Positions 19,281-28,830 of a stretch of DNA of 46,069 bases are shown piece by piece. This DNA is from Flavobacteriales bacterium (GTDB lineage Bacteria; Bacteroidota; Bacteroidia; Flavobacteriales; Flavobacteriaceae). Position 1 is the stretch's first letter. Every line of letters begins with the position of its first letter. The DNA is taken from contig SGZE01000005.1 of the NCBI GenBank assembly GCA_004214015.1, positions 1 through 46,069 of the forward strand, read 5' to 3'. The notes under the pieces are model-generated. The model was given only the letters and a program-made list of their open reading frames with translations. It did no database searches and was not told where the DNA came from. The position numbers were made by a program, and so were the translations under genes.

Positions 19281-20572
19281 TGAAAGAATTTATTAAAGAA
19301 TTAAAATGGAGGGAAATGTTACATGATGTAATCCCTGGAACTGAAGAACATTTATCAAAAAATAAAACAGTTGGTTATATCGGTTTTGATCCTACATCTG
19401 ACTCTCTTCATATTGGTAGTCTAGTACCAATATTTATTTTAAAACATTTTCAAAATGCAGGTCATACCCCAATAGTGCTTTTAGGAGGTGCAACAGGAAT
19501 GATAGGTGATCCATCTGGAAAATCTGATGAAAGAAATTTACTTGATAAGAAAATTCTGAAGCATAACGAAAAAAAATTAAAACTTCAGTTTGAGAAATTT
19601 CTAGACTTTAAGTCTAATATACCAAACAAAGCTTTACTAGTAAATAATTATGATTGGATGAGTAAATTTTCAATTATTGATTTCTCAAGAGATATTGGTA
19701 AACATATTACAGTAAACTATATGATGGGTAAGGAGTCTGTTAAAAAAAGAATTTCAAAAGATACAACTCAGGGAATGTCATTTACAGAGTTCACATATCA
19801 ACTTATCCAGGGATATGATTTTTTACATTTATATAAAGAAATGAATTGTTTACTTCAAATGGGAGGAAGTGATCAATGGGGGAATATAACTACTGGAACT
19901 GAGCTAATAAGAAGAAAAGAAAACAAGAAAGCTTTTGCTATGACATGTCCATTGATTAAAAAATCTGATGGATCAAAATTTGGTAAATCAGAAGGTGGGA
20001 ATATATGGCTTGACAAAGACAAAACTTCAGTTTATAAATTCTATCAATATTGGCTTAACATATCTGATGAAGATGCTATTAATTATATTAAAGTTTTTAC
20101 ATTTCTTTCTAAAGAAAACGTTGAAGACATTATTGAAGAGCACAATGAAGATAGATCTAGAAGACTACTTCAAAATAAAATTGCTGAGATTGTAACTATA
20201 ATGGTTCATAGTGAACAGGATTTAAATAATGCCATTAAAGCTTCAAAAGTTCTATTTGGAAAATCAAGTAAGGAAGATCTAGAGTCTCTTGATGAAAAAA
20301 CTTTCAATGAAATATTTGAAGGTGTCCCAAGTTCAATAATTTCTTTAGAAAAACTATCAAATGAAATAGATATTGAAAATTTATTATCTCTAGAAACTAA
20401 TTTTCTTAAGTCAATGAGTGATGCCAGAAGATCACTAAAAGAAAATTCTATCTCTGTAAATAAAAATAAAATCAAAGAAACTTATAAGATTTCAAAAAGT
20501 GATTTAATTAATAATAAGTATGTTTTACTTCAAAGAGGTAGAAAGAATTATCATTTAGTAATTTTTAACTAA
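19277..20572 (+). CDS. tyrS: tyrosyl-tRNA synthetase
   Basis: YIGFDPTSDSLHIGSLVPIF, GGATGMIGDPSGKSDERN, DGSKFGKSEGGNIWL; C-terminal S4-like domain. Confidence 0.96.
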   Translation: MMKEFIKELKWREMLHDVIPGTEEHLSKNKTVGYIGFDPTSDSLHIGSLVPIFILKHFQNAGHTPIVLLGGATGMIGDPSGKSDERNLLDKKILKHNEKKLKLQFEKFLDFKSNIPNKALLVNNYDWMSKFSIIDFSRDIGKHITVNYMMGKESVKKRISKDTTQGMSFTEFTYQLIQGYDFLHLYKEMNCLLQMGGSDQWGNITTGTELIRRKENKKAFAMTCPLIKKSDGSKFGKSEGGNIWLDKDKTSVYKFYQYWLNISDEDAINYIKVFTFLSKENVEDIIEEHNEDRSRRLLQNKIAEIVTIMVHSEQDLNNAIKASKVLFGKSSKEDLESLDEKTFNEIFEGVPSSIISLEKLSNEIDIENLLSLETNFLKSMSDARRSLKENSISVNKNKIKETYKISKSDLINNKYVLLQRGRKNYHLVIFN

Positions 20573-20640
20573 TCTTTTAGTAACCTTTAATTAACCATTT
20601 ATTCTATTCTTATATTTTTTAAATTACTAAATTAGTTAAG

Positions 20641-21333
20641 ATGAAAAAATCAGATATAACTATTCTTTGTGTTGATGATGAGCCTGATATATTAGAAATT
20701 CTTAAGTATAATCTTTCTAGTGAGGGGTATAATGTATTAACTGCTAATGACGGTTTATCTGCAATATCAAAAGCTAAAGAAATTATTCCTAATCTTATTA
20801 TTTTAGATATAATGATGCCTAATATGGATGGTATTGAGGCTTGTGAAAAACTTAGAGCAGATCAAAAATTTAATGACACAATAATCATGTTTTTAACTGC
20901 TAGAGGTGAAGACTACTCTCATGTTGCAGCATATGAAGCAGGTGCTGATGATTATGTCACAAAGCCTGTTAAGCCAAAAGTTTTAGTATCTAAAGTGAAA
21001 GGCCTTCTAAGAAGACTAAAAAAAGTTATTGAAAATAACATTAATTATATTGAATTTGAAAATATTAAAATAGACAGGGAAAAGTATAAAGTATATATTT
21101 CTGACAAGACACTTAATTTGCCTAGAAAAGAATTTGAACTTCTTTATTTACTTGCTTCAAAACCTGATAAAGTGTTCAAAAGAGATAAAATTATGGAGAT
21201 GGTTTGGGGAGGTGAAGTCATTGTTGGTGACAGAACTATTGATGTTCATATCAGAAAACTAAGAGAAAAAATTGGAGACAAGTATTTTAAGACTGTAAAA
21301 GGTGTTGGCTATAAGTTTGTACTTGAATCATGA
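20641..21333 (+). CDS. OmpR/PhoB-family response regulator
   Basis: ILCVDDEPDILEIL, LDIMMPNMDG phospho-Asp, winged-helix GDRTIDVHIRKLREKIGD...TVKGVGYKF. Confidence 0.95.
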   Translation: MKKSDITILCVDDEPDILEILKYNLSSEGYNVLTANDGLSAISKAKEIIPNLIILDIMMPNMDGIEACEKLRADQKFNDTIIMFLTARGEDYSHVAAYEAGADDYVTKPVKPKVLVSKVKGLLRRLKKVIENNINYIEFENIKIDREKYKVYISDKTLNLPRKEFELLYLLASKPDKVFKRDKIMEMVWGGEVIVGDRTIDVHIRKLREKIGDKYFKTVKGVGYKFVLES

Positions 21334-22289
21334 AACTACCTTTTAAATTTAAATCTAATCCACAAGCCTTTAGAGCCTCCCTATATATTACATTTACAGC
21401 TTTTGCCCTTGACTTTATTTTTAAGTTGTTATATAATACTAATCCTGTAAACGAAGTTACATACCTTTTAACCTTTATTTATTTTTTTATTCTTTTTCTT
21501 ATAATAAGATTAACTCTAGAAATTTTCATTAGAACGTATATTAAAAATGAAGAAGAAAGAAGATCTGAGATAAATATTTTAAAAGATCAAGAAAATTATC
21601 GAAGAGAGTTTCTAGGAAATATATCTCATGAGTTAAAAACACCGTTATTTACTATACAAGGCTATATTTTAACTTTAGTTGATGGTGGTGCATTGAAAGA
21701 TAAAAAGGTAAGAGAGAAGTATCTAAGGAGGGCTGCAAAAGGTGTTGATAGAATAATTTCAATAGTAAAAGATTTAGATTTAATAACTCAATTTGAATCA
21801 GGAATTAAAACCGTAGATAGATCTGAATTTAATATTTTTGATTTAGTTGACAATGTGTTTGATTTATTAGAATTTGAGTCTGAAAAGAATAACATATCAC
21901 TTAAATTAGAAAACAAAAATAATCCTCTAATTTATGTTAATGCTGACCAGGAAAGAATTCTTCAGGTACTTACAAATCTAATTGTAAATTCTATTAAATA
22001 TGGATCTGATAATGGATATACAAAGGTTATAGTAGAGGATTTCAATAAAGAAAAAGTAATTGTTAGGATAATTGATAATGGTGAAGGAATAGAGGAAGAA
22101 CATATACCAAGATTATTTGAGAGGTTTTATAGAATTGATAAAAATAGGTCTAGGAAAAAAGGTGGTTCAGGTCTAGGATTATCAATTGTTAAACATATTA
22201 TTGAAGCTCATAACGAACAAATTTTTGTAAAAAGCGAAATAGGAGAAGGAACAGAATTTTCTTTCACTTTATCCAAGCCAAAATTTTGA
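21330..22289 (+). CDS. PhoR-like sensor histidine kinase
   Basis: LGNISHELKTPLFTIQGY H-box, NLIVNSIKYG N-box, GGSGLGLSIVKHII G2 box; N-terminal TM segments. Confidence 0.93.
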   Translation: MKLPFKFKSNPQAFRASLYITFTAFALDFIFKLLYNTNPVNEVTYLLTFIYFFILFLIIRLTLEIFIRTYIKNEEERRSEINILKDQENYRREFLGNISHELKTPLFTIQGYILTLVDGGALKDKKVREKYLRRAAKGVDRIISIVKDLDLITQFESGIKTVDRSEFNIFDLVDNVFDLLEFESEKNNISLKLENKNNPLIYVNADQERILQVLTNLIVNSIKYGSDNGYTKVIVEDFNKEKVIVRIIDNGEGIEEEHIPRLFERFYRIDKNRSRKKGGSGLGLSIVKHIIEAHNEQIFVKSEIGEGTEFSFTLSKPKF

Positions 22290-22300
22290 AATAAATTTTT

Positions 22301-22615
22301 ATGAGTAAAACAGATTTTTTTACAAAAGTTTACAAAGTTGTTAAAACGATACCTCCAGGAAGAGTTTCGACTTATGGACTAATTGCAAATAAATTAGGAA
22401 CAGGACTTAGTGCAAGAACTGTTGGTTGGGCTCTTAATGCATGTCATAATGATTCTTCAATACCTGCTCATAGAGTTGTTAATAGGAATGGAATTCTAAC
22501 AGGTAAGCATCATTTTAAGGGTTTTGAGTTGATGAGGCAATTATTGGAAAATGAAGGAGTTAAAATTGATGATGATAGAGTGATTGACTTTGAGTCAAAA
22601 CTTTGGAAGCCTTAA
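22301..22615 (+). CDS. alkyltransferase-like protein (MGMT fold, active-site Cys replaced by Ala)
   Basis: IPPGRVSTYGLIANKLG and SIPAHRVVNRNGILTG; PAHRV in place of PCHRV. Confidence 0.88.
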   Translation: MSKTDFFTKVYKVVKTIPPGRVSTYGLIANKLGTGLSARTVGWALNACHNDSSIPAHRVVNRNGILTGKHHFKGFELMRQLLENEGVKIDDDRVIDFESKLWKP

Positions 22616-22656
22616 TAATTATTAAAATTTTAAGATTTAAAGTTGTTACTTACTAT

Positions 22657-22664
22657 TATATTTG
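22657..22664 (+). promoter_or_regulatory. Bacteroidota -7-like element TATATTTG upstream of apbC/mrp
   Basis: Exact match to TAnnTTTG, 15 nt before ATG 22680. Confidence 0.5.
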
Positions 22665-22679
22665 TATGCTTAAATAATT

Positions 22680-23807
22680 ATGGAGTTAACTAAATCAAAT
22701 ATCAAAAAAACACTTGAAAATATCAATATTTCAGGTTCTGCTGAAAATATTGTTTCTTCAGGAATTCTTAAAAACATTCAAGTCTTTGGTGATCAGGTCG
22801 ATATTGATCTAATTTTAAGTAATCCAACACTTCAGGCTAGAAAAAAATTAGAGGTTGATATAATGAAAATTATTCATGCTGATATATATGAAAAAGCTAA
22901 AATTAATATCAATGTAAAAATAGAAAAGGTTGACTCTAAGATTTCTTCTCAATCAAAGAAAATATCTGGTGTTGATTCTATAATTGCTGTTTCTTCTGCT
23001 AAAGGAGGAGTAGGTAAATCAACATTAACTATCAATCTTGCAGCTACTTTAGCAAAGAAAGGTTGTAAAGTAGGAATTTTAGATGCCGATATTTATGGAC
23101 CTTCTGTTCCAACTATGATGGATGTAGAGGGCTATGTACCTAAATCAATTAAAGTCAATGGTGAGTCAAAGATTGAACCAATTGAAAGCTATGGTGTCAA
23201 AATTATGTCAATTGGATTTTTTACTAAACTGGATCAGGCTGTTGTTTGGAGGGGTCCAATGGCTTCAAAAGCATTAAATCAAATGATTTTTGATACAAAC
23301 TGGGGTGAGTTAGATTTCCTGTTTTTAGATTTACCTCCAGGAACTGGTGATATTCACCTAAGTATTGTACAGTCTTTGCCAATAACAGGCTCAATAATAA
23401 TAAGTACACCTCAAAATGTTGCACTCGCTGATGCAAGAAGAGGTATAAAAATGTTTCAACAAGATAATATCTCAGTTCCAATTCTTGGTCTTGTAGAAAA
23501 CATGGCATACTTCAAAACTGATGATTCAGACGAAAAACACTATATTTTTGGAGAGGCAGGCGTAAAGTATTTATCAAAAGACCTAAATATTAATTTTCTT
23601 GGTGAAATTCCGCTATTTAAGAGTCTCAGAGAAGCATCTGATTTTGGAAGACCTGGATCACTTCAAGAATCAAGCGAAATATCAGATATATTTGATGATA
23701 TTTCAAAAAATGTTGTAGAACAATTACTCATAAGAAATAAAGAACTTCCTCCGACAAAAGTTGTTGAAATTACTAACTTAGTAGGGTGTTCTGCTATTAA
23801 AAAATAA
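22680..23807 (+). CDS. apbC: Mrp/NBP35 (ApbC) family Fe-S cluster carrier ATPase
   Basis: SAKGGVGKSTLTINLAATLAKKG Walker A, DADIYGPSVPTMM, LDLPPGTGDIHLS; N-terminal DUF59-like domain. Confidence 0.93.
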   Translation: MELTKSNIKKTLENINISGSAENIVSSGILKNIQVFGDQVDIDLILSNPTLQARKKLEVDIMKIIHADIYEKAKININVKIEKVDSKISSQSKKISGVDSIIAVSSAKGGVGKSTLTINLAATLAKKGCKVGILDADIYGPSVPTMMDVEGYVPKSIKVNGESKIEPIESYGVKIMSIGFFTKLDQAVVWRGPMASKALNQMIFDTNWGELDFLFLDLPPGTGDIHLSIVQSLPITGSIIISTPQNVALADARRGIKMFQQDNISVPILGLVENMAYFKTDDSDEKHYIFGEAGVKYLSKDLNINFLGEIPLFKSLREASDFGRPGSLQESSEISDIFDDISKNVVEQLLIRNKELPPTKVVEITNLVGCSAIKK

Positions 23808-24049
23808 TGTCAAAACTAGAAAATAAAATATTACAAGCACTCGAAGAAATAAGACCTTTTCTAATAAAAGATGGAGGAGATATCTCTCTTGAATCAATAA
23901 TTGATTCAACAGTAAACATCAAATTGCATGGAGCTTGTGTTAACTGTAAGGTTAATCAAATGACCCTTAAACTTGGAGTTGAAACTACTATCAAAAAATA
24001 TGCTCCTGAAATTAAAGAAGTTAAATCTGTTTTACCATTATCTAAATGA
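23807..24049 (+). CDS. NifU C-terminal domain Fe-S scaffold protein
   Basis: IRPFLIKDGGDISLESI...LHGACVNCKVNQMTLKLGVE with CxxC. Confidence 0.92.
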   Translation: MSKLENKILQALEEIRPFLIKDGGDISLESIIDSTVNIKLHGACVNCKVNQMTLKLGVETTIKKYAPEIKEVKSVLPLSK

Positions 24050-25098
24050 TTAAAACTGATATCTTAATTATTGGAGCTGGACCCACAGGATTATTTACTG
24101 TTTTTGAGGCAGGACTTTTAAAAATGAGATGTCATATTTTAGATTCTTTAACTCAACCAGGCGGACAATGTATAGAGTTGTACCCCAAAAAGCCAATATA
24201 TGATATACCAGCTTATCCTGAAATAATAGCTGGTGACTTAATTGAAAAACTTTTACAGCAAATAAAACCTTTTAATCCTTCTTATTCTCTTGGCGAAACT
24301 GCGCTTACTTTAAATAAACAGGATGATGGCTCATTTATTATAACCACAGATAAAGGAACTGAAATTTCTGCTAAAGCAGTTGCAATTGCAGGTGGTCTTG
24401 GAACTTTTACTCCAAGAAAACCAAATATTCCAAATCTAGATAAATACGAAGATAATGGTGTCCTTTATATGATTAAAGATCCTAATCAATTTAAGAATAA
24501 AACTGTAATAATTGCTGGAGGTGGTGACTCTGCATTAGATTGGTCAATTTATCTTTCTAAAATTGCAGAGAAAATAATCTTAGTTCATAGAAGAAATGAA
24601 TTTAGAGGAGCAAATGACTCTGTTTCTTCAGTTCAAAAATTAAAGAATTCAGGTAAAATTGATGTTATAACACCAGCTCAAATAACTAAACTTAGTGGAA
24701 GTAATAAGTTAGAATCAGTCACCTTAAATCACGATGGAAATGATATAAAAATTAAGACAGATTATTTTATACCTCTATTTGGTCTTATTCCAAAATTAGG
24801 CCCGATTAAAGATTGGGGTATTAATATTGAAAATAATGCAATAAAAGTAAATAATAGTCTTGATTATCAAACAAACATTGAAGGTGTTTACGCTATTGGA
24901 GACGTAAATACATATCCTGGAAAACTAAAATTAATTTTAAGTGGTTTCCATGAGGCAGCAGTAATGTGTCACAGTGCATATTCAAGATTAAATCCAGATA
25001 AAAAGGCATCACTTAAATATACTACGGTAAGTGGTGTAGAGGGATTCGACGGTTCCGTTAAGGAAGCTAAAAAATCTCAAGTAAGTAAAATTGACTAG
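24046..25098 (+). CDS. thioredoxin-reductase-like ferredoxin/flavodoxin-NADP+ reductase
   Basis: DILIIGAGPTGLFTVFEAGLL FAD site, TQPGGQCIELYPKKPIYDIPAYPEI, IIAGGGDSALDW NADP site; no CxxC redox pair in the TrxR position. Confidence 0.88.
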   Translation: MIKTDILIIGAGPTGLFTVFEAGLLKMRCHILDSLTQPGGQCIELYPKKPIYDIPAYPEIIAGDLIEKLLQQIKPFNPSYSLGETALTLNKQDDGSFIITTDKGTEISAKAVAIAGGLGTFTPRKPNIPNLDKYEDNGVLYMIKDPNQFKNKTVIIAGGGDSALDWSIYLSKIAEKIILVHRRNEFRGANDSVSSVQKLKNSGKIDVITPAQITKLSGSNKLESVTLNHDGNDIKIKTDYFIPLFGLIPKLGPIKDWGINIENNAIKVNNSLDYQTNIEGVYAIGDVNTYPGKLKLILSGFHEAAVMCHSAYSRLNPDKKASLKYTTVSGVEGFDGSVKEAKKSQVSKID

Positions 25099-26558
25099 AT
25101 TTTATTAATAAAATTATTGAAAGGATCTTTAAATTCAATACCATTATTAGTTCTTAAAATGGATAATTTATTAAAACCTTCTAAACCCCAAAGTATAAAT
25201 TCGATGAAGAAAAATTTATCATTTTCATCTAATTCTGGTAAATAATTATCAAGAAGAAGACTAGCATCTTTTACTTCCAAAAGTAATTCTTCATATTCTT
25301 CATTTTTGAGGTTGTCATTCATTATTAATTGTTTTTGAGTAAACCATTCTAATATTGAGTCATAAGGAGACACCTCATCAGGTTTGCTTAGTTTTTCGAT
25401 TTTTGGGAAATATTTGTTAAATAGAGATTTAATAGCATCTGAGATTAAGTTGTATGATACTTGTTCGGCACCTTCTTCTTCTCCTTCATATACAAGTTCA
25501 ACTTTACCATTAATTGATGATATAACAGAATTGAAGTCTGACATTCTAATAATAGTTTGTTTTTCATTATTTATAATCATTCGTCGCTCAGCTGAACTAA
25601 CAAGATTTTGTAAACTCGTTATACTCATTCTTGCACTTACTCCGCTTTTACTATCTACAAGGTCACTCTCTCTAGCTTCAAACGAAATTTGTTCAATTAT
25701 ATCTCTAGCAATTTCAGGGATATGAATTTGTGAGATAATTTTTGAATTAATTTTTGACTCTTGTTCAGTAATTTTTTTTGCAATTTCAACTGATTCCGGA
25801 TAATGAGTTAAAATCTGAGAACCAATCCTGTCTTTTAGTGGTGTTACAATTGTACCTCTGTTTGTATAATCTTCGGGATTTGAAGTAAAAATAAATTGAA
25901 TATCAAGAGGCAGTCTTACTTTAAAACCACGAATTTGAATTTCTTTTTCTTCAAGAATTGAAAATAAAGATACTTGAATTCTTGGCTGCAAATCAGGCAA
26001 CTCATTTAATACAAATATAGATCTGTGGGCTCTTGGAATCAAACCAAAGTGAATGACTTCTTGGTCTGAATAAGAAAGCTTTAAGTTAGTAGCTTTGATT
26101 GGGTCAATATCACCAATTAAGTCTGAAACTGTAACATCAGGAGTAGCTAATTTTTCATAAAATCTTTCGCTTTTATGAAGCCAATCAATTTCTGTTTTGT
26201 CTCCGTTAATTTTAATTTTTTCAATTGAACTTTTAAAAATTGGATTTATTGGATCATCATTTGTCTCCGAATACTTAACTATTGGAATCCATTCATCTAA
26301 TAGATCTACACAAGTTCTAGCAAGTTTTGTTTTAGCCTGCCCTCTAAGTCCAAGAAGGTTAATACTATGGTTTGATAAAAATGCTCTTTCAACGCTAGGG
26401 ACAACCGTTTCTTCATATCCTATTAAATCTGAAAAGACATTTACACCCTTTGATAAATTTAATCTAAGATTTTTAGTAATTTCTTCATTTAAAGTCTTGC
26501 TTTTATAGTTGCTGGCTTTTAACTCACCAATTGTTTTTATAGTAGGTTTTTTCATCAT
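25095..26558 (-). CDS. magnesium-chelatase/MoxR-like AAA+ ATPase
   Basis: GLRGQAKTKL Walker A, RSIFVLNELPDLQPRIQVSLFSILEEKEIQIRG Walker B region, FTSNPEDYTNRGTIVTPLKDRIG sensor region. Confidence 0.88.
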   Translation of the reverse strand: MMKKPTIKTIGELKASNYKSKTLNEEITKNLRLNLSKGVNVFSDLIGYEETVVPSVERAFLSNHSINLLGLRGQAKTKLARTCVDLLDEWIPIVKYSETNDDPINPIFKSSIEKIKINGDKTEIDWLHKSERFYEKLATPDVTVSDLIGDIDPIKATNLKLSYSDQEVIHFGLIPRAHRSIFVLNELPDLQPRIQVSLFSILEEKEIQIRGFKVRLPLDIQFIFTSNPEDYTNRGTIVTPLKDRIGSQILTHYPESVEIAKKITEQESKINSKIISQIHIPEIARDIIEQISFEARESDLVDSKSGVSARMSITSLQNLVSSAERRMIINNEKQTIIRMSDFNSVISSINGKVELVYEGEEEGAEQVSYNLISDAIKSLFNKYFPKIEKLSKPDEVSPYDSILEWFTQKQLIMNDNLKNEEYEELLLEVKDASLLLDNYLPELDENDKFFFIEFILWGLEGFNKLSILRTNNGIEFKDPFNNFINKI

Positions 26559-27658
26559 CTTAATTTTTGTCTTCTGTTTTTATCATAGTCTTCGAATACC
26601 ATTTCACTTAATCCATCTAGCCCTGTGTAAAAAGCTTTACCATTATTTACTTCTGAGAATTTTTTTACAAAAGTTTGAAGATAAGGGTCACTAGCGATCA
26701 TAAATGTTGTTATAGGTATATTATTTTTTTTTGCCTCTCTTGCTCTATTGTAACATTGGTCTAGAATAAAATCGTCAAGTCCAGCACTATTTTTATAAAA
26801 ACCATCTTTGGTAAACATACAACTTGGTTTACCATCAGTTATCATAAATATCTGTTTATTATTATTTTTCTTTCTTCTTAAAATATCAAAAGCAAGATCG
26901 AGTCCAGCAACTGTATTAGTATGATATGGTCCAACCTTTAAGTAAGGAAGATCTTTAATACTAATTGGCCTAGCTTCATCACCAAAGGACAATATATCAA
27001 TTGTGTCTTTTGGGAATTTAGTTTTTATATATTCAACCAAAGCCATTGCGACTTTCTTTGCTGGAGTTATACGATCTTCTCCATAAAGAATCATGCTATG
27101 GCTAATATCAATCATAAGAACTGTGCTCATTTGAGAATTATGGTTAGAATCCCATACAACAATATCTTCTTTTTTTAATGTCAACTCATTCTCACCAGAA
27201 GAAATTATTGCATTCTTTAAACTTTCAGTTAATAATATTCTATCCAAAGGATCACCAAATTCAAAGTTTTTAATATTTAGATTATCATCACTTCCAGATG
27301 ATGAAAATTTTGTTTTATGATTTCCTTTTTTTGTTTTTTTTAATTTACCAAAAAGGTGTTTTAAAACATGTTTTCTGAGAAGTCTCTCTGTTTTTGAACT
27401 TATTTTTATACTATCTCCACTTTCACTTATTTGTTTTGTAATAAAACCTTTATTCAATAAATCATTTACAAAGTCATCAATAGTATAATTTTCGTCAGTT
27501 AGCTTATATTCTTTATCAAGCTCTCTAAGCCACTCAATTGCTTCATCAAACTCTCCAGATGTATGAATTATTAATTCTTTAAAAATATTGAATAGTTTTT
27601 CAAAAGGAGAAAGATTAGGTTCTTTGAAGGAACTATATTTGAGGGCTGATTTTTTCAA
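26555..27658 (-). CDS. VWA-domain protein paired with the AAA+ ATPase
   Basis: MIDAS DISHS (DxSxS) in VLMIDISHSMILYG, IFMITDGKPSCMF; apparent TTG start; ATGA-type overlap with the ATPase gene. Confidence 0.87.
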   Translation of the reverse strand: MKKSALKYSSFKEPNLSPFEKLFNIFKELIIHTSGEFDEAIEWLRELDKEYKLTDENYTIDDFVNDLLNKGFITKQISESGDSIKISSKTERLLRKHVLKHLFGKLKKTKKGNHKTKFSSSGSDDNLNIKNFEFGDPLDRILLTESLKNAIISSGENELTLKKEDIVVWDSNHNSQMSTVLMIDISHSMILYGEDRITPAKKVAMALVEYIKTKFPKDTIDILSFGDEARPISIKDLPYLKVGPYHTNTVAGLDLAFDILRRKKNNNKQIFMITDGKPSCMFTKDGFYKNSAGLDDFILDQCYNRAREAKKNNIPITTFMIASDPYLQTFVKKFSEVNNGKAFYTGLDGLSEMVFEDYDKNRRQKLR

Positions 27659-27735
27659 GATTTTTTAATGAATTCAATTTCAATTCAAATTAAACAAATA
27701 AAATTCATCTTAGAGTTTATCTTTCTTATATTTAA

Positions 27736-28830
27736 ATGATTTTTAACAATATTTATATGATTGAACAGGATTTTGTCTGTACGGATGATTTCGTATCAAA
27801 TGGAATTGTAAAATGGAATTCTCCAAGTAATATTGCTATAGTAAAATATTGGGGAAAAAAAGAAAATCAAATCCCACAGAATCCTTCCATAAGTTTTACA
27901 CTTTCTAAATGTTACACAACTACCTCTGTTGAATTTAAACCAAAAAAAAACAAAGACAGTGATATTATTTTCGAATTTGAAAATGAAATTAATCATCCTT
28001 TTGGTCAAAAAATAAGACTCTTTATTTCTAGTATTGAAAAATATTTTAAGTTTTTAAATAATCATGATATTCATATAAAATCAACAAATAATTTTCCTCA
28101 TAGTAGTGGTATAGCTTCATCTGCATCTGCAATGTCAGCTTTATCATCATGTCTGGTAGATTTTGAATATTTAAACTCAAATAAAAAGAGTAGTCTTTAC
28201 TATATCAATAAGAAATCATTTATTGCAAGATTAGGATCAGGAAGCGCCTCTAGGAGTATAGAAGGACCAATTTCTCTTTGGGGTATATCAGACTCGTATA
28301 AAGGAAGTTCAGACTTATATGCAATAAATATTTCTGAAGAAGTAAATAAAATTTTCCATAATTATCAAAATACTATTTTAATAATTGATCCTGGAGTTAA
28401 AAAAATTTCAAGTTCTATTGGTCATAAATTAATGAATGAAAACCCATTTTCTAAAACTCGATTTGATATTGCAACTAGGAATATTTCATTACTAAAAGAT
28501 GTTTTTAAGTCAGGAAATCTTGATGAGTTTATTAATCTAACAGAATCTGAAGCTTTAATGATTCATTCTTTAATGTTGTCTTCAAATCCTTATTTTATTT
28601 TGATGAAACCTAATACTTTGGAAGTAATCAACAGAGTATTAGAATATAGAAGAGAAACTAAACTTCCATTATGCTTTACATTAGATGCAGGATCAAATGT
28701 TCACTTATTATATCCATTTTCTATAAAACAGACTATTCAAAAATTTATAGAAGATGATTTATCATTATTTTGTAAATCAAATAAATATATTCATGACTGT
28801 TTAGGAAAAGGATCAGAGAAGTTGTTATAA
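27736..28830 (+). CDS. mvaD: diphosphomevalonate decarboxylase
   Basis: SPSNIAIVKYWGKKENQIPQNPSISFTL, SSGIASSASAMSAL, ARLGSGSASRSIEGPISLWG. Confidence 0.93.
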   Translation: MIFNNIYMIEQDFVCTDDFVSNGIVKWNSPSNIAIVKYWGKKENQIPQNPSISFTLSKCYTTTSVEFKPKKNKDSDIIFEFENEINHPFGQKIRLFISSIEKYFKFLNNHDIHIKSTNNFPHSSGIASSASAMSALSSCLVDFEYLNSNKKSSLYYINKKSFIARLGSGSASRSIEGPISLWGISDSYKGSSDLYAINISEEVNKIFHNYQNTILIIDPGVKKISSSIGHKLMNENPFSKTRFDIATRNISLLKDVFKSGNLDEFINLTESEALMIHSLMLSSNPYFILMKPNTLEVINRVLEYRRETKLPLCFTLDAGSNVHLLYPFSIKQTIQKFIEDDLSLFCKSNKYIHDCLGKGSEKLL

